DNA of 64,000 nucleotides from Enterovibrio sp. JCM 19048. GTDB lineage: Bacteria > Pseudomonadota > Gammaproteobacteria > Enterobacterales > Vibrionaceae. Location: assembly GCA_001310415.1 (NCBI GenBank), contig BAXE01000013.1, positions 1 to 64,000 on the forward strand, written 5' to 3'. The notes beneath the pieces are model-generated. The model was not told the origin of the DNA and searched no databases. It was given only the letters and a program-made list of their open reading frames with translations. Of this stretch, positions 29,798 through 40,817 are shown in pieces (within the stretch, counting starts at the first letter, position 1; every line of letters begins with the position of its first letter). A program made the position numbers and the translations under genes.

Positions 29798-30370
29798 ATG
29801 GAAAGTGCATTAATAGTCATCGACTTCATTAACGATATTGTTCACCCGCAGGGCAAAATCCCAAGTTGCGCTGATCAGGTCAACCAAAACAAAGTGATTG
29901 AGAATGCAAACCAGGCTATTGCCTGGGCCCGGCAAAAAGGCCATTTATTGATATTTGTGAAAGTGGGTTTCCAATCCAGTTATCAGGATGTGCCGGTATG
30001 GTCACCGATGTTTGGAAAGGCCGGTGAAATAGGCGCACTGGATCTCAGTGGCTGGGGAACCGCGTTTCATGATGCGCTGGATGTGCAACCTTCTGATTTG
30101 GTTGTCGTAAAACCAAGAGTTAATCCCTTTCACAACACCTCACTGGATTCTATTTTACGCGCTAACCGGATAAGCTCAGTGTACCTGTGCGGCGTGAGTA
30201 CTTCCTGGGCAATCCAAAGTGCCACACGGGATGCCCATGACAGGGACTACAAGGTCAACATTATCTGCGATGCCTGTGCTGCCCACTCGGCTGAAGAGCA
30301 TCAAACCTCGCTGAATATGCTTGAACGTATCGCCTCGCTTTGGCAGTCCGGCACGCTGGAAGACACTTAA
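29798..30370 (+). CDS. Isochorismatase-family cysteine hydrolase
   Basis: A 190-residue enzyme of the isochorismatase-like fold with a catalytic triad: Asp in VIDFIND, Lys in VVVKPRV and Cys in YLCGVSTSW. Such enzymes hydrolyse amides or vinyl ethers, for example nicotinamide, ureido compounds or isochorismate. The substrate cannot be assigned. The ATG at 29798 follows GGTGGAAG; the upstream TTG is less likely. Intact gene, 25 bases before the NUDIX gene, probably co-transcribed. Confidence 0.85.
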   Translation: MESALIVIDFINDIVHPQGKIPSCADQVNQNKVIENANQAIAWARQKGHLLIFVKVGFQSSYQDVPVWSPMFGKAGEIGALDLSGWGTAFHDALDVQPSDLVVVKPRVNPFHNTSLDSILRANRISSVYLCGVSTSWAIQSATRDAHDRDYKVNIICDACAAHSAEEHQTSLNMLERIASLWQSGTLEDT

Positions 30371-30395
30371 CCGCTAACCTAGGAAACCCACCCCA

Positions 30396-30928
30396 ATGAT
30401 AAAGCAGCTCGACAGCAAAATCGTTTACCAGAACAAATGGATGACAGTGCGGGAAGATAAAATTGAGCGTCCAAGCGGCGCGCAGGGTATTTATGGGGTG
30501 GTCGACAAGCCCGACTGTGCAGTGATCATTGCCATCGACAAGGGACAAGTTCATTTGGTTCAGCAGTACCGTTACACCGTGCAACAACGTTGTTGGGAGT
30601 TGCCGCAAGGCGCATGGGAAAACAACCCGGATGCCGATCATCTTTCATTGGCAAAAGGGAGTTACGTGAAGAAACCGGCATGTCAGCGCAAAGCATGGTG
30701 TATGTCGGTGCCCAATATATCGCATACGGATTTCTCAACCAGACCTGTCACGTTTACTTCGCCACGGAGCTGACAGAGGTTGGTCGTGACCTCGATGCCG
30801 AGGAAGAAGACTTGCTAACGCGCCCATTCGCTCTCGGTGAGTTTGAGCAAATGATCATTGACGGTGAAATAAAAGATAACGTCACCATTGCAGCGTATGG
30901 ATTGGCAAAATTAAAGGGGTTGGTTTGA
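30396..30928 (+). CDS. NUDIX hydrolase, ADP-ribose pyrophosphatase-like (frameshifted here)
   Basis: About 177 residues. The Nudix box begins at LPQGAWE and ends at RELREETGM, which binds Mg2+ and cleaves nucleoside diphosphates linked to another moiety. The upstream VHLVQQYRY block is typical of the ADP-ribose/ADP-glucose pyrophosphatase branch. The frame breaks at 30657; one base restores AKRELREETG. It follows the cysteine hydrolase gene closely. Confidence 0.87.
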
Positions 30929-30980
30929 TAAAATTATTCGAGACAGTTTGTAATAAACTTTGATCTAACCGCCAGAAAAA

Positions 30981-31195
30981 TGTCAGAAAATCCTGACAGA
31001 TAGTCATCTTTGTGGCACATGATGAGATATGCATCTTAGAGCGCGATTAAAAGCGCTTTTCTCCTTCGGATTTGCTACGAAATCCCGCCAGCTATACGTA
31101 TAATTCCGCTAAAAATACATCGTAAGTTATAGCCTGATGTCAGGCCTACGGATGTGCGAAGCTCTGCCTGCCTATTTTATAGGCGGGTGGTTTTT
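30981..31195 (+). promoter_or_regulatory. Folded leader with terminator-like hairpin before the TonB receptor gene
   Basis: Successive hairpins are visible: TGTCAG/CTGACA at 30981-30998; AGCGC/GCGCT at 31040-31057; GGATTT/AAATCC at 31068-31085; CGTA...GCCTGA/TCAGGC...TACG at 31121-31150; and CCTGCCTA/TAGGCGGG at 31167-31187 with a T-run at 31191-31195. The last is a good intrinsic terminator 32 bases before the receptor start, suggesting transcription attenuation. The second may terminate the NUDIX operon. No known riboswitch class fits clearly. Confidence 0.5.
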
Positions 31196-31226
31196 GTGCT
31201 TCTGCCTTAGTTGTTGGATACCATAA

Positions 31227-33383
31227 ATGCTTAAAGTCAGTCTGGCGACGACATGTGCCTGTTTGAGCTTACTCTACATCGCGCCTTCAAATGCAGACGT
31301 TGATCTGGATGCTTTGCTGGAGATGCCACTTGAGTCGTTGTCCGACACCAAAGTGGTCTCAGCAACCCGAACTTCACTCAGCCTTGCCGATATTCCTGCC
31401 GCTGTTCACGTTATTACGGCCAAAGAAATCAAACGATCCGGTGCTCGTTCAGTGGCAGATGTGCTGGTGCTTGCGCCGGGTTTGCATGTGGCTAAATTTT
31501 CCAACTATGACTGGGGTATTGCAGCCCGTACCACCAATGAAGCGCTGAGCAATACGATGCTGGTGATGGTGGATGGCCGCAGTGTATTCAACGGTATGTT
31601 CTCCGGTGTGGATTGGGATTTAATCCCGGTCAGCTCGATAACATTGACCGTATTGAAGTGGTACTTGGCCCTGTTGGCACCATTTGGGGCGGGAACGCTG
31701 CCAACGCGGTGATCAACATCATTACTCTGGATGCAGAAGATGCGCCACGCCGCCGGGTATCGGCTACGGCGGGGAACTACGACTACCGCGAATATCACAT
31801 CCGTGATGGCGGGGAAGTCTCAGAGAATTTTTACCTCAGTGGTTACGCGGAATTTGTCCAGCACATGCCATGGACAAGCGACGAAGAACGGGTTCAGCCT
31901 CTGCAGGATTTCCGTGTATACACCGAGCGTTTTGGCCTGCGCGGAGACTACCAGAACCTGGATCGCACCATTTCATTCCAACTTGGCGGTATACGTTCAC
32001 GGGAAGATTACTACTGGGGTAGTTACCAACCGCACTTTCTGTTTCCAGGCGAAGACAGAGAAGACATTGCTGGCTACAACACAGAAATGTTGAGTGAAGA
32101 GTACTTTGCCGGTATCAAATTTTTGCAGGAGCTGAGCGAAAGCACCAACTGGGAGCAGCAATTCTGGCTGACCTACAGCAACAGTGATGCGCCGGATCGT
32201 AACGCCTACTTCACCCGCTTGGATTCCGAAACCAGTTACTCGGACAGTGACGTCTTAGGTGGTCATTTGTCTTTGGGGTTCAGTTACCGGCTGATCGACG
32301 AACATTTTCGCCCGTACAGTGACCGCGAAACTTATGTGCTGCCCTATGTTCGGGTAACGGATGAGTCTGACTTTATCAACCACAGCGTGGCAATGTATTT
32401 CAACTACATCTACCCCCTGACTGAAACCACAGAGTTGATGGTGGGCAACCGTTGGCAATACTTCAACCTGGTTCACGATACCTTTGCCCAACCCCAGATT
32501 CGCCTGATGCAGGAAATTGGTGAAGACCAACGTGTTTGGGCAGGGTGGGGACGCTCAGTAATCACACCTGCCCGCCAAGGCAGAACCACCGACTTTCACC
32601 AAAATGCCTATGTGAGTGATGTTACCTTTTGCAAGAACGGCGATCTAAACGACTGCTTGCCCGATAACTATGACTACATGCAGGTGATCATCAATTCTGG
32701 AAACGAAGACATGCCGGTGCCTGAAGTGGAAACCTTCGAATTAGGTTACCGTTTGTGGGAAGAGCAGGTCGTCCAGTTTGATCTCAGCCTCTTTTACAGC
32801 GAGGAAACGGATATCCCAGCGTGGCTGTTGACGGGTTTTGAACGCAAGTTATTGCTGCTTCATCGCCGGGTACGGCAGGCACCATCATTGATGTTTATCG
32901 TTACGACCATATTGCGCCAGTAGAATCTGAAACCTATGGCGGAGAGATGAGCGTGAAATGGCAACCCAACGCTAACTTCCAGGCAAATGCGAGTTACTCG
33001 TTTAAACGCATCAAAGCAGAATGCAATGGCAATAGCTGCGCTGCAGCTGAAAAAGCGCTGCGTGGTTATGAAAACGAACCGCTGCATATCGCCAACGCGC
33101 AGGTGATGTGGGATATCACACCTTCATTGTGGGTCAGCAATGTGGTGCAGTATGTGGCTTCATCTAAGCCGATGAGATCCTAGGCGATGAAGCATCAGTC
33201 TCCTGGCCGTCAACGCTGACATGGGATTTGATCGTTGGCTGGACGCCGGCGAAAAACTATCCCGAATTTACCTTGACGGTGGAGAACTTGTTTAATGACC
33301 AGGTGAACGAATTCCCGCAAAGCTACAGTAGCTTTGACAACGGAACCCAATATTGGCTGGAAGTAGACTGGCAGTGGCCATAA
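31227..33383 (+). CDS. TonB-dependent outer-membrane receptor (three frame breaks)
   Basis: About 719 residues: signal peptide (ends about SNA), a plug domain (VVSATRTSLSLADIPAAVHVIT, GGNAANAVINIIT) and a C-terminal beta barrel ending in Trp-Pro. It would import a scarce ligand with TonB energy. No TonB box is obvious. Frame breaks near 31623, 32857 and 33178 are each one missing base. It is followed at once by YfiR and diguanylate cyclase genes, so it may act as a signal-linked receptor. The ligand is unknown. Confidence 0.87.
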
Positions 33384-33390
33384 AGAATTG

Positions 33391-33953
33391 ATGAATAAGA
33401 ACGCTGTATTGGCTTTTGGCTCAATCGTATACGTCCCTTGTTAACTGGGTTTCTGGTGATGGTATTGACCATCATCAGTGCCCATGTGCGCGCCACCGAT
33501 ATTCAGGATGAAGACTTAAAAGCCGTCTACCTGTTCCGGTTCGCCATGCTGATTGATTGGGAGTCCCGTCCCGAATCAGATACCCGATTCCGTTTTTGCT
33601 CAGACAATGAAAACCCGGTCAGCCAGCGCTTGGCGGAAGTGGTGAAACAAAAACCTGATCAGGCAACCTTTACCCTGCTCAATTTATCCATACAGTCTGA
33701 TTTGCGCTGCGATGTGGTGTACACATCCTCCAGCGACCGGGACTATGTGGCTGATCTGCGCAAACGCAGCAATAGTGCACTGCTTGTCGGTGAAGGGCGG
33801 CGGTTTATCGATGCAGGTGGCATGGTCGCGTTCAAGCGTGTTAACAACCGCATTAAGCCTCTTATCCATCTTGGGAATATCGAGGGTTCAGCGTTCAGAC
33901 TGCGATCGCAATTGCTTTCCATCGCAGTAGTTATCAAGGGGGATAGACCATGA
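33391..33953 (+). CDS. YfiR-family (DUF4154) periplasmic protein
   Basis: Mature region EDLKAVYLFRFAMLIDWE to LLSIAVVIKGDRP matches the YfiR family, whose Pseudomonas founder is a periplasmic inhibitor of the membrane diguanylate cyclase YfiN. An ATG at 33391 joins the main frame if one base is missing near 33432. The alternative starts, TTG at 33438 or ATG at 33459, would give shorter signal peptides. The stop overlaps the start of the next gene (ATGA), indicating coupling. Expected role: control of that cyclase in response to the receptor. Confidence 0.82.
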
Positions 33954-35901
33954 TATTTAAATGGCTCTCCAATCTCTCTTTGCGTGTAAAACTGGTGATA
34001 CCAACCTGGGTGTTGATGACCAGCGGTATTATCGTACTGGGTGCGCTTGTTAATCAGGCTGCAGAAGACAAACTTGAACAAGATCTGCTGAACCGCACCA
34101 AAATCCTGGCAAATGCTACCGCGCTCAACCTGACCGCTGCGGTTGCCTTTGAGACAAAATGACGGCGAGGGAGCAGCTTGAAGCATTAAGTGCTGACCCG
34201 GATTTGATTGCCGCACGTGTAGTGACCAACGATGCAGAGGTGTTCGCCCGTTACCTTAACATGCCGGAAGACTGCTACATCAGGCTGTCGGGGATGACTT
34301 GTCAGGACACGCGCTTTGTGACGATTAGCAGGCCGATCAAACTGGGCCCGGATGAACTGGCACACATCCAAGTATTTGTTTCCCGTGAAGCCATGGAGAA
34401 AGAGCGCGACATCATCGGTATTTACCTGATTGTGGGGATCGCCGTACTTTCCGTGTTCTCACTGCTTTTTGGCATCATGCTTCACCGTATTGTTTCTATG
34501 CCGCTGGCGTCGTTGCACCAGTCAATGTCCTCAATGTTACGCCTTGGCGTTTTCAGCAGGGCGATACCGGTTCGTCACAATGATGAACTGGGTCAGCTCA
34601 CAGCGTGTTTCAACAACCTGGTGGCAGATTTAACAGACCGTGACTACCAACTTAAGCAGACACTGAAGCGGCTCGAAAACAAAAGCCAGTATATCGGTGA
34701 GGTACTGGATACCATGGAACATGGTGTACTGGTTGTTGCGCCGAATGAGACGGTGAACTATTTCAACCCGGCGGCGAAAAACCTTCTTAGCGGGATCGCC
34801 TGTGACGCAAGCAATCTGAACGCGGTGATGGCAGCGTTGGTTCCGGCGGAAAATGTCGCCGCCCTTGCATACGCTATCGAGAATCAGGAAGTGTTGCGTT
34901 ATACCGAATTGCAGCACCCGGCTACCGGCACGATATTTCTGGTCAGTGCCCAGCCTATGGCGTCGGAACAACACTCTTTGGTTCAGTTTGATGATGTGAC
35001 CGGACAGCGTGAAGCGGAACGCCGTCGTAAACTAGCTGAGCTTATCTTCGATAAAAGTCAGGATGCAACGCTGGTGCTTTCCCGTTCGCTGGAAATCAAA
35101 ACGCAGAATGCTGCTTGCCTGCAGTTGTTCGGTGCCCATGAGTACTGGAAAACCCTCGCTGACGGCAGTAGCTTCACCCTGCGGTTTTCTGACTTTAAAA
35201 ACCTCTATGCCAACGGGTTCTGGCAGGGGCAGCGTTTGTTTGTCACATCGTTGGGCAAAGAGATTTTGTGCGAAGTGCATGTGACCACCCTGACCAATCC
35301 GTTGGGAACAATTGATGGCTTTGTCGTGACGCTTGTTGACCAATCGGCGGTGCTGGAAATTGAACGCCTGAACCATATCGCCAGCCATGACGCATTAACC
35401 GGGTTGGCAAACCGCGTCCGAACCCATGAAAAACTGAGTGATGACCACGAGAAAGGGCGCGACCTTCACGTGCTATTCATCGATTTGGATGGGTTTAAGG
35501 CAGTGAATGACCAGTTTGGGCATAAAGTAGGGGATGAGCTGCTCAAGGTTATCGCTAAGCGTTTGAAGTCCAATGTATCGAGGCGTGATTTCGTCGCCCG
35601 CTTATCCGGTGATGAATTCCTGATTGCGCTGGTGGATGCGGTGGATGTCGAACAGCCTCTTCAGCGCCTGTTGGAGAGTTTGTCGGAAACCATCCAGATC
35701 AACGGCTGTATACCTAACGTCAGTGCGAGTATCGGTGTGCGTTGCTGGAAAGCGGACGACAGCGCGACATTGACTGAAGTGATTGAACAAGCCGACCGCG
35801 CGATGTATGAAGCAAAAGCCAATGGCAAAAATGGTTATGCGTTTGCACCGGAAGGGGCAGAGTGTTTTAAACGAAGTGACGTGCCGGAACTGGTGGATTG
35901 A
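33950..35901 (+). CDS. Membrane diguanylate cyclase: periplasmic sensor, HAMP, PAS, GGDEF (frameshifted here)
   Basis: About 650 residues. Helix 1 (residues ~12-35) and helix 2 (~157-180) flank a periplasmic domain, then a HAMP region, a PAS-like region, and a C-terminal GGDEF domain. The catalytic motif reads SGDEF in ARLSGDEFLIAL, a variant common in active cyclases. The inhibitory I-site RxxD is not conserved (SRRD). It should make c-di-GMP, like YfiN. The frame breaks near 34150; one base gives FEDKMTAREQLEAL. Translationally coupled to yfiR. Confidence 0.87.
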
Positions 35902-35913
35902 GCCTATTCAGGC

Positions 35914-36603
35914 TCAATCCAGCAACCAGTCGAAAGAGCGCATTAGAAACGGCACGGCATCATGGGGAATGATTTCACCATGAGCCATGACAATGCGCTC
36001 TGGATTCCAGTCAATGATGTTTTCCATGTGCTCCCGGGCAGTGGCTTTGTTGAACATAAAACTCAGCCGCCAGTCGATAGGCATTTTACCTTCTGGCGCG
36101 AGGATACCCGCCAGCCGGGCAATAGGGCGCTGTAGATTGTTGAACTGGTAGGGATCGAAGTTCTCAATCAGATCGGTGACGATGAGCGTTCTGGAGCGGT
36201 GGTGAAAAAACACACATTCCGCCATAAAGCGCGAGCCGGTAAAAAGCAGTTGTGATATCTCACCATCCAGCGGCCAGTTTTCTTGTTTTCCAAGAGTGTT
36301 GTCAAACTTGAGGTCTCGCCGTTTATCAATAACTTCCGGCGTGCCAAAAGTTTGTGCGTTGGGATACGCTTCCTGCCACTCTCCCAAAAACAGGTGATGA
36401 AGGTGATTGGGGGCAATCAGGTATTTGACCTCGCCGAGCTTATCAATCTCCTTTCGCAACGTGTCTGTCAGCCCGACAGGGCTATGAATCCATAAACCGC
36501 CTTCTTCAAGCCGGACAACGATCATCCGCGTGGTGTACGGCATGGAATAGAAGGAGACGGTTTCGCCATCAACAATCCAGATATTTTCCGCAAGCAGGTA
36601 CAT
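35914..36603 (-). CDS. DUF4336 protein (metallo-hydrolase-like)
   Basis: A 229-residue protein of DUF4336, a group with metallo-beta-lactamase-like features: the APNHLHHLFLGEW block and a late MAHGEII. No signal peptide. The ATG at 36601-36603 is chosen because GAGGAG precedes it; the frame is open to 36669. It converges with the cyclase gene. Activity unknown. Confidence 0.78.
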   Translation of the reverse strand: MYLLAENIWIVDGETVSFYSMPYTTRMIVVRLEEGGLWIHSPVGLTDTLRKEIDKLGEVKYLIAPNHLHHLFLGEWQEAYPNAQTFGTPEVIDKRRDLKFDNTLGKQENWPLDGEISQLLFTGSRFMAECVFFHHRSRTLIVTDLIENFDPYQFNNLQRPIARLAGILAPEGKMPIDWRLSFMFNKATAREHMENIIDWNPERIVMAHGEIIPHDAVPFLMRSFDWLLD

Positions 36604-36839
36604 GGCATCTCCTCGTTGGTAAAGTGCAATGAGCTGTCTGTTGTGCGTATTGTGATGATTGATAAGCAAGTGTTCGAATCACACGTTACCTTAATCTTTC
36701 AAGCAGGGCGAGAACCAGTGGTTTCGAATCCGTATCTGGCGCGAAAATGCGTCACCAAACTCAGTCTAAACTCCACTCGACAAGGTTTGCGATTCTGTTA
36801 GCTTGGTGGGTGGAGTCCTCACTGCGAACAGGGAAAATT

Positions 36840-37464
36840 ATGTCGTTCGAAGCTGCGCTGACGTTTACGTTTGCGATTTTCATTTTTTGTGATCACCCCG
36901 GGCCCCGGTATTTTTGCGATTCTGGCGCGAGCCATGGTGACGGGTTGGCGCGACTGTGTCGTCATCATGACGGGCATGGTGGTGAGTGATCTTGTCTATC
37001 TCACCCTGGCGTGCTTTGGTCTTGCTACCATTGCTGAAAACTATGCCGGCCTGTTTACTGTCATCCGTTATGTGGGTGCGACTTACCTGATTTATCTTGG
37101 GTACAAGATGTTTAAAACCTTACCTAAGGTGACGGATTTCTCTGCTAAACCGGTAAGGAAGTCTAAAGGTCTGATGGCGGATTTTATGCAGGGATTTTTA
37201 ATTTCAGCCTCGAATCCGAAAGTGATCCTGTTTTACATCGCCTTCCTGCCAACATTTATGGATTTAACTGTCCTGAGCATGGCAGATGTCGCGTTGGTGA
37301 ATGTTCTGGCAGGTTTCGCTTTAATGAGTGGTGGTATGATGATTGCGCTGGGTGCGGATCGCGCGGCCAAGTTGCTGAAAACCGAAAAGGCACTCAAACG
37401 GATGAACCGCAGTGCCGGTTCAATCATGATTGGGGCTGGAGCGTATCTGGCCATCAGCCGGTAA
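36840..37464 (+). CDS. LysE-family exporter (frameshifted by an apparent extra T)
   Basis: About 207 residues, six membrane helices, LysE/RhtB family. ITPGPGIFAILARAM is the signature and SASNPKVILFYIAFLPTF the second block. The frame breaks in a six-T run near 36886-36891; removing one T gives IFVITPGPG. This is the only break explained by an extra base. It is a distant paralogue of the exporter at 4721. Substrate unknown. Confidence 0.85.
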
Positions 37465-37485
37465 TTTACGCCAAGCGAATATCAT

Positions 37486-37512
37486 AAAGCCGCCTGATTT
37501 GGGCGGCTTTTT
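37486..37512 (+). terminator. Terminator of the second LysE exporter gene
   Basis: AAAGCCGCC and GGGCGGCTTT with a loop, then T's. It overlaps the end of the convergent LysR gene. Confidence 0.8.
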
Positions 37513-37513
37513 G

Positions 37514-38389
37514 TTAGGCGATCTTTGCTGCCGTATCCTGTTGTGTTGCTTTTGAAAACTGCTGGGAAATGGATGAAATCAGCGATGGCGTAATCAACGG
37601 ATGTGAATGGGTAGCAGTAACCATCACGATATCAATAGCCGGGAGCGGCGGCAGATTGGCGTGGCTCAATATCGTTAAATCTGGCGGTACGCTCGACAGT
37701 GCCATGGCAGAAATGGCCTGATTGCTTCTCACTAATCCCTTGAGCGTGGATGCGCTGGTGGTGAAAACGTACAGCTCCGCTTCAATGCCATATTTTCCGA
37801 GGCCGTCCAGCGCGGTGGTATGAAATTTACAGTTTTTATCAAACAATGCGACGGGCAGGGGACGCCGTTCCAGCAAGCGTTTGTCGCTGCCACCAATCCA
37901 CACACCTTTATCATGTTTTAACAGCCAGCCTTCATCGCTGTCTGGTGCGCGGGTTACCACGGCCAAATCCAGTTCGCCGCTGTCCAGCCGTTGCCTTAAC
38001 CGTGTGCTGGATGCACACAATACGTCAAAGGTGACGCTGCTTTTTAGCTGGTTGCGGAACGTTTCCAGCAGTGCAGGAAGCAGGCTTTCAGCATAATCAT
38101 CCGGGCAACCAATACGGATAGGGCGGGTGGTGTCTTCGCGGGAAAATGCATCCAGCGCGTCATCGTGTGATGCAACCAAGCGGCGGGCATGGCTGACTAG
38201 TCGTTGTCCGGCAATGCTAAGGGTCAATGGCCGCTTTTCGCGGTCGAACAAACTGCTGTCCAGCTCTTCTTCCAGCTTTTTGATTTGCATGCTGATCGCC
38301 GATTGTGTGCGGTGTATTTGTGCCGCTGCGCGGGTAAAACTGCCGGTGTCGACAATCGCCAGAAAGCTTCTCAGTGACTCAATATCCAT
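37514..38389 (-). CDS. LysR-family transcriptional regulator
   Basis: A 291-residue LTTR, unbroken. The N-terminal winged helix is SLRSFLAIVDTGSFTRAAAQIHRTQSAISMQ in style, and the effector domain has ELDLAVVTRAPDSDEGW, like the LrhA group. It diverges from the glutathione transferase gene over 120 bp containing an inverted repeat, so it may control that gene and itself. The inducer is unknown. Confidence 0.9.
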   Translation of the reverse strand: MDIESLRSFLAIVDTGSFTRAAAQIHRTQSAISMQIKKLEEELDSSLFDREKRPLTLSIAGQRLVSHARRLVASHDDALDAFSREDTTRPIRIGCPDDYAESLLPALLETFRNQLKSSVTFDVLCASSTRLRQRLDSGELDLAVVTRAPDSDEGWLLKHDKGVWIGGSDKRLLERRPLPVALFDKNCKFHTTALDGLGKYGIEAELYVFTTSASTLKGLVRSNQAISAMALSSVPPDLTILSHANLPPLPAIDIVMVTATHSHPLITPSLISSISQQFSKATQQDTAAKIA

Positions 38390-38422
38390 TGCTTGATTTG
38401 TCCTTGCATCACGATTTCGAAT

Positions 38423-38457
38423 ACAAGGTAATCAAAACTATGCGTTGGAAACCTTGT
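38423..38457. promoter_or_regulatory. Inverted repeat between LysR and GST genes
   Basis: ACAAGGT at 38423-38429 and ACCTTGT at 38451-38457, perfect seven-base arms, 21-base spacer, in the divergent promoter region. Candidate LTTR-bound site. Confidence 0.45.
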
Positions 38458-38509
38458 GGTTGACTGAGCATACTCGTTTCAAACCAAAGAACGCAAAAGG
38501 AGTTGCCTC

Positions 38510-39167
38510 ATGAAACTGATCATTGCCAATAAAAACTATTCCACCTGGTCACTGCGCGGCTGGCTCGCACTTCGCGGCTTTGGTGTTGAGTTTGAAGAAA
38601 TCGAACTGAGCTGTTCACCGACGCTTCTATAATGAAATCGCCAATTATTCAGGGGCAGCGAAAGTGCCGGTGCTGGTGGATGGTGACATTGCCGTGTGGG
38701 ATTCACTGGCGATCGCCGAGTATGTGAATGAGCAGTACCTCGACGGGAAAGGCTGGCCGCAGGATGTTGCTCAACGCGCGAAAGCCCTTGCGGTTTCTGC
38801 TGAAATGCATTCGGGTTTTTCAGCACTCCGCAATGAAATGCCGATGAATATTCGTGGTCGCCGGGTTGTTTCCCCAAGTGAGGCTTGCCTGAAAGACATT
38901 GCCCGGATTGACGAGATTTGGTCGCAGCAAATGGCTGAGTTCGGCGCAAAAGGTGGCTGGCTGTTTGGTGAGTTTTCCATGGCGGATGTGATGTATGCGC
39001 CCGTGGTGCTGCGTTTTGTCACCTACGGTGTATCGCTGTCACCTGCTGCCCAGCAGTACGCAGAAAAAGTGCTGGAAAACAGTGCGGTCAGGCAGTGGAT
39101 TGAGGAATCAAAATCCGACACTGAAGTGGTGCCGGAAGATGAAGCGGGCGTGGAAATCGACGCCTAA
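38510..39167 (+). CDS. Glutathione S-transferase family protein (two frame breaks)
   Basis: About 219 residues. The N-terminal thioredoxin-like domain starts MKLIIANKNYSTWSLRGWL, with PVLVDGDIAVWDSLAIAEYV supplying the gamma-glutamyl-binding Asp-Ser pair; a helical domain follows. It is predicted to conjugate glutathione to electrophiles. Two missing bases near 38613 and 38628 explain the break. AAAGGAG precedes ATG 38510. Divergent from the LysR gene. Confidence 0.87.
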
Positions 39168-39328
39168 TTTACCGAAACGGTTCAATGTTCTAAATGGCGG
39201 GCAAATGCTCGCCATTTGCGTACTTATCACGGCCAAATCGGCCATTTCTTTGATATAGACCATCAAAAAATGCGGCCAAGTCGGTTTAAGGTGTCTGCCT
39301 CGTCCCGCAGAAAAGAAGTCGCATACCG

Positions 39329-40433
39329 ATGACAACGATTAATCAAGAAAGACTGGTTGAGCATTTTATTGAGCTGGTAAAAATTGACAGTGAATCAGGC
39401 AATGAAAAAGCCATGGCCGAAACACTGGCTGAACAACTGGGTCTGATGGGTTTTGAAGTAACAAAACTGGACGTGCCAGCGCACATCACTAACGGTTTCA
39501 ACATCTATGGCAAACTGAAAGGTGAGCTGGAAGCAGCATTCTGTTTAGCAGCCACATGGATACTGTGACGCCGGGCAACGGCATTGAGCCTGTGATCAAC
39601 GATGGCATCATCAGCTCGAAAGGCAACACCATTCTGGGCGGTGATGACAAGTCAGGTATCGCGGCAGTGATGGAAGCGGTACGCACCATCAAAGAAAACG
39701 GCGAAGCGCACAAGACCATTGAAGTGGCGTTCACCGTTTACGAAGAGCTGGGCCTTGAAGGCGCGAAGCACTTCGACATGAGCAAAATTGAATCCCAGCA
39801 GGCGATTGTAATGGATTCAGGCGGCCCAATCGGCACCATCATCACAACAGCACCTGGCCAGCAAAGCCTGAAAGTGACCATCAAAGGCAAACCAGCGCAC
39901 GCAGGTCTGGCACCGGAAACCGGTATCAACGCCCTGACAGTCGCGTCTGACGCGATTTGCAACATGACCCTGAGTCGCATCGACGAAGAAACCACCGCAA
40001 ACATCGGCGTGGTACGCGGCGGTCAGGCGACCAACATTGTTATGCCTGAGCTGTACATCGAAGCAGAAGCGCGTTCGTTGGATGATAACAAGCTGGCGAA
40101 GCAGGTTGAGCACATGGTTTCAACATTCGAAGCTGCAGCTGAAAACACGGCGCAGGCATCGAGATTGAATCTACCCGCTCTTACAACGCATACCGCATTG
40201 CAGACAACGACCCGCACGTGATGGAAATCAAAGCAGCGTTTGAAGCGAACGGTGTAGAACCAATGACCAAGCCAACCGGTGGCGGTTCAGACGCAAACAT
40301 CTTCAACGAGAAAGGTCTGAAAACCGTAAACCTGTCGACTGGTATGTCAAAAGTACACACCACCGACGAGTTTATCGCGATTGCTGACTTGGTTGCGGTC
40401 ACCGAATTTGTCCGCACTTACGTCACCCGCTAA
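39329..40433 (+). CDS. M20-family metallopeptidase, PepT-like (two frame breaks)
   Basis: About 368 residues of the tripeptidase/carboxypeptidase M20 family. SSHMDTV has the first metal His and Asp, GGDDKSG the bridging Asp, and VYEELGLEGA the catalytic Glu pair. VKIKGKPAHAG-like text marks the dimerisation lid. It probably removes residues from short peptides in the cytoplasm. Breaks near 39535 and 40150 are each one missing base. A terminator follows at 40456. Confidence 0.88.
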
Positions 40434-40455
40434 TTGCAGTTAGACCTGAAATGAC

Positions 40456-40480
40456 AGCCGCCTGATTGGGCGGCTTTTTT
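40456..40480 (+). terminator. Terminator of the PepT-like gene
   Basis: AGCCGCC/GGGCGGCT with a five-base loop and a T-run. Confidence 0.85.
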
Positions 40481-40817
40481 GTACCCGTTACTGTGTAAAC
40501 CAAGGCGATTAGATTTGCTAAAAGGCGATACTGACGGCGACAAAGGTAAGCAGTGCTGACATGCAGATATTGAATGCACGAAAGTAAGCCGGGTTTTCGA
40601 TGCGCTCACCCACATTTGAGGTTCAGCTTTCTGTATAGCGTTTTCCGAAAACGATCCTCCCGGTATCGCTCGCTTCATTCCCTTTCTGTGTGATCCGTAA
40701 ATTACTTATTGGTGTGCCTAAATTCACATACACGATAAAAAGTGTGACGCAGCATTGGAAAACGCGCGGATCTGTTTGTATATCCTTATGTGCAAAGTTT
40801 CACATTAAGGTATCACA
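40481..40817. other. Intergenic, no gene seen
   Basis: About 340 bases between the PepT-like terminator and the small secreted-protein gene. It must hold that gene's promoter, but I see no clear regulatory motif. Confidence 0.4.

Noticed and set aside
31040..31200. Leader of the TonB receptor gene as a c-di-GMP-I or cobalamin riboswitch
   Set aside because: The conserved GEMM tetraloop/receptor text and the B12 box are not visible; left as an unassigned structured leader.
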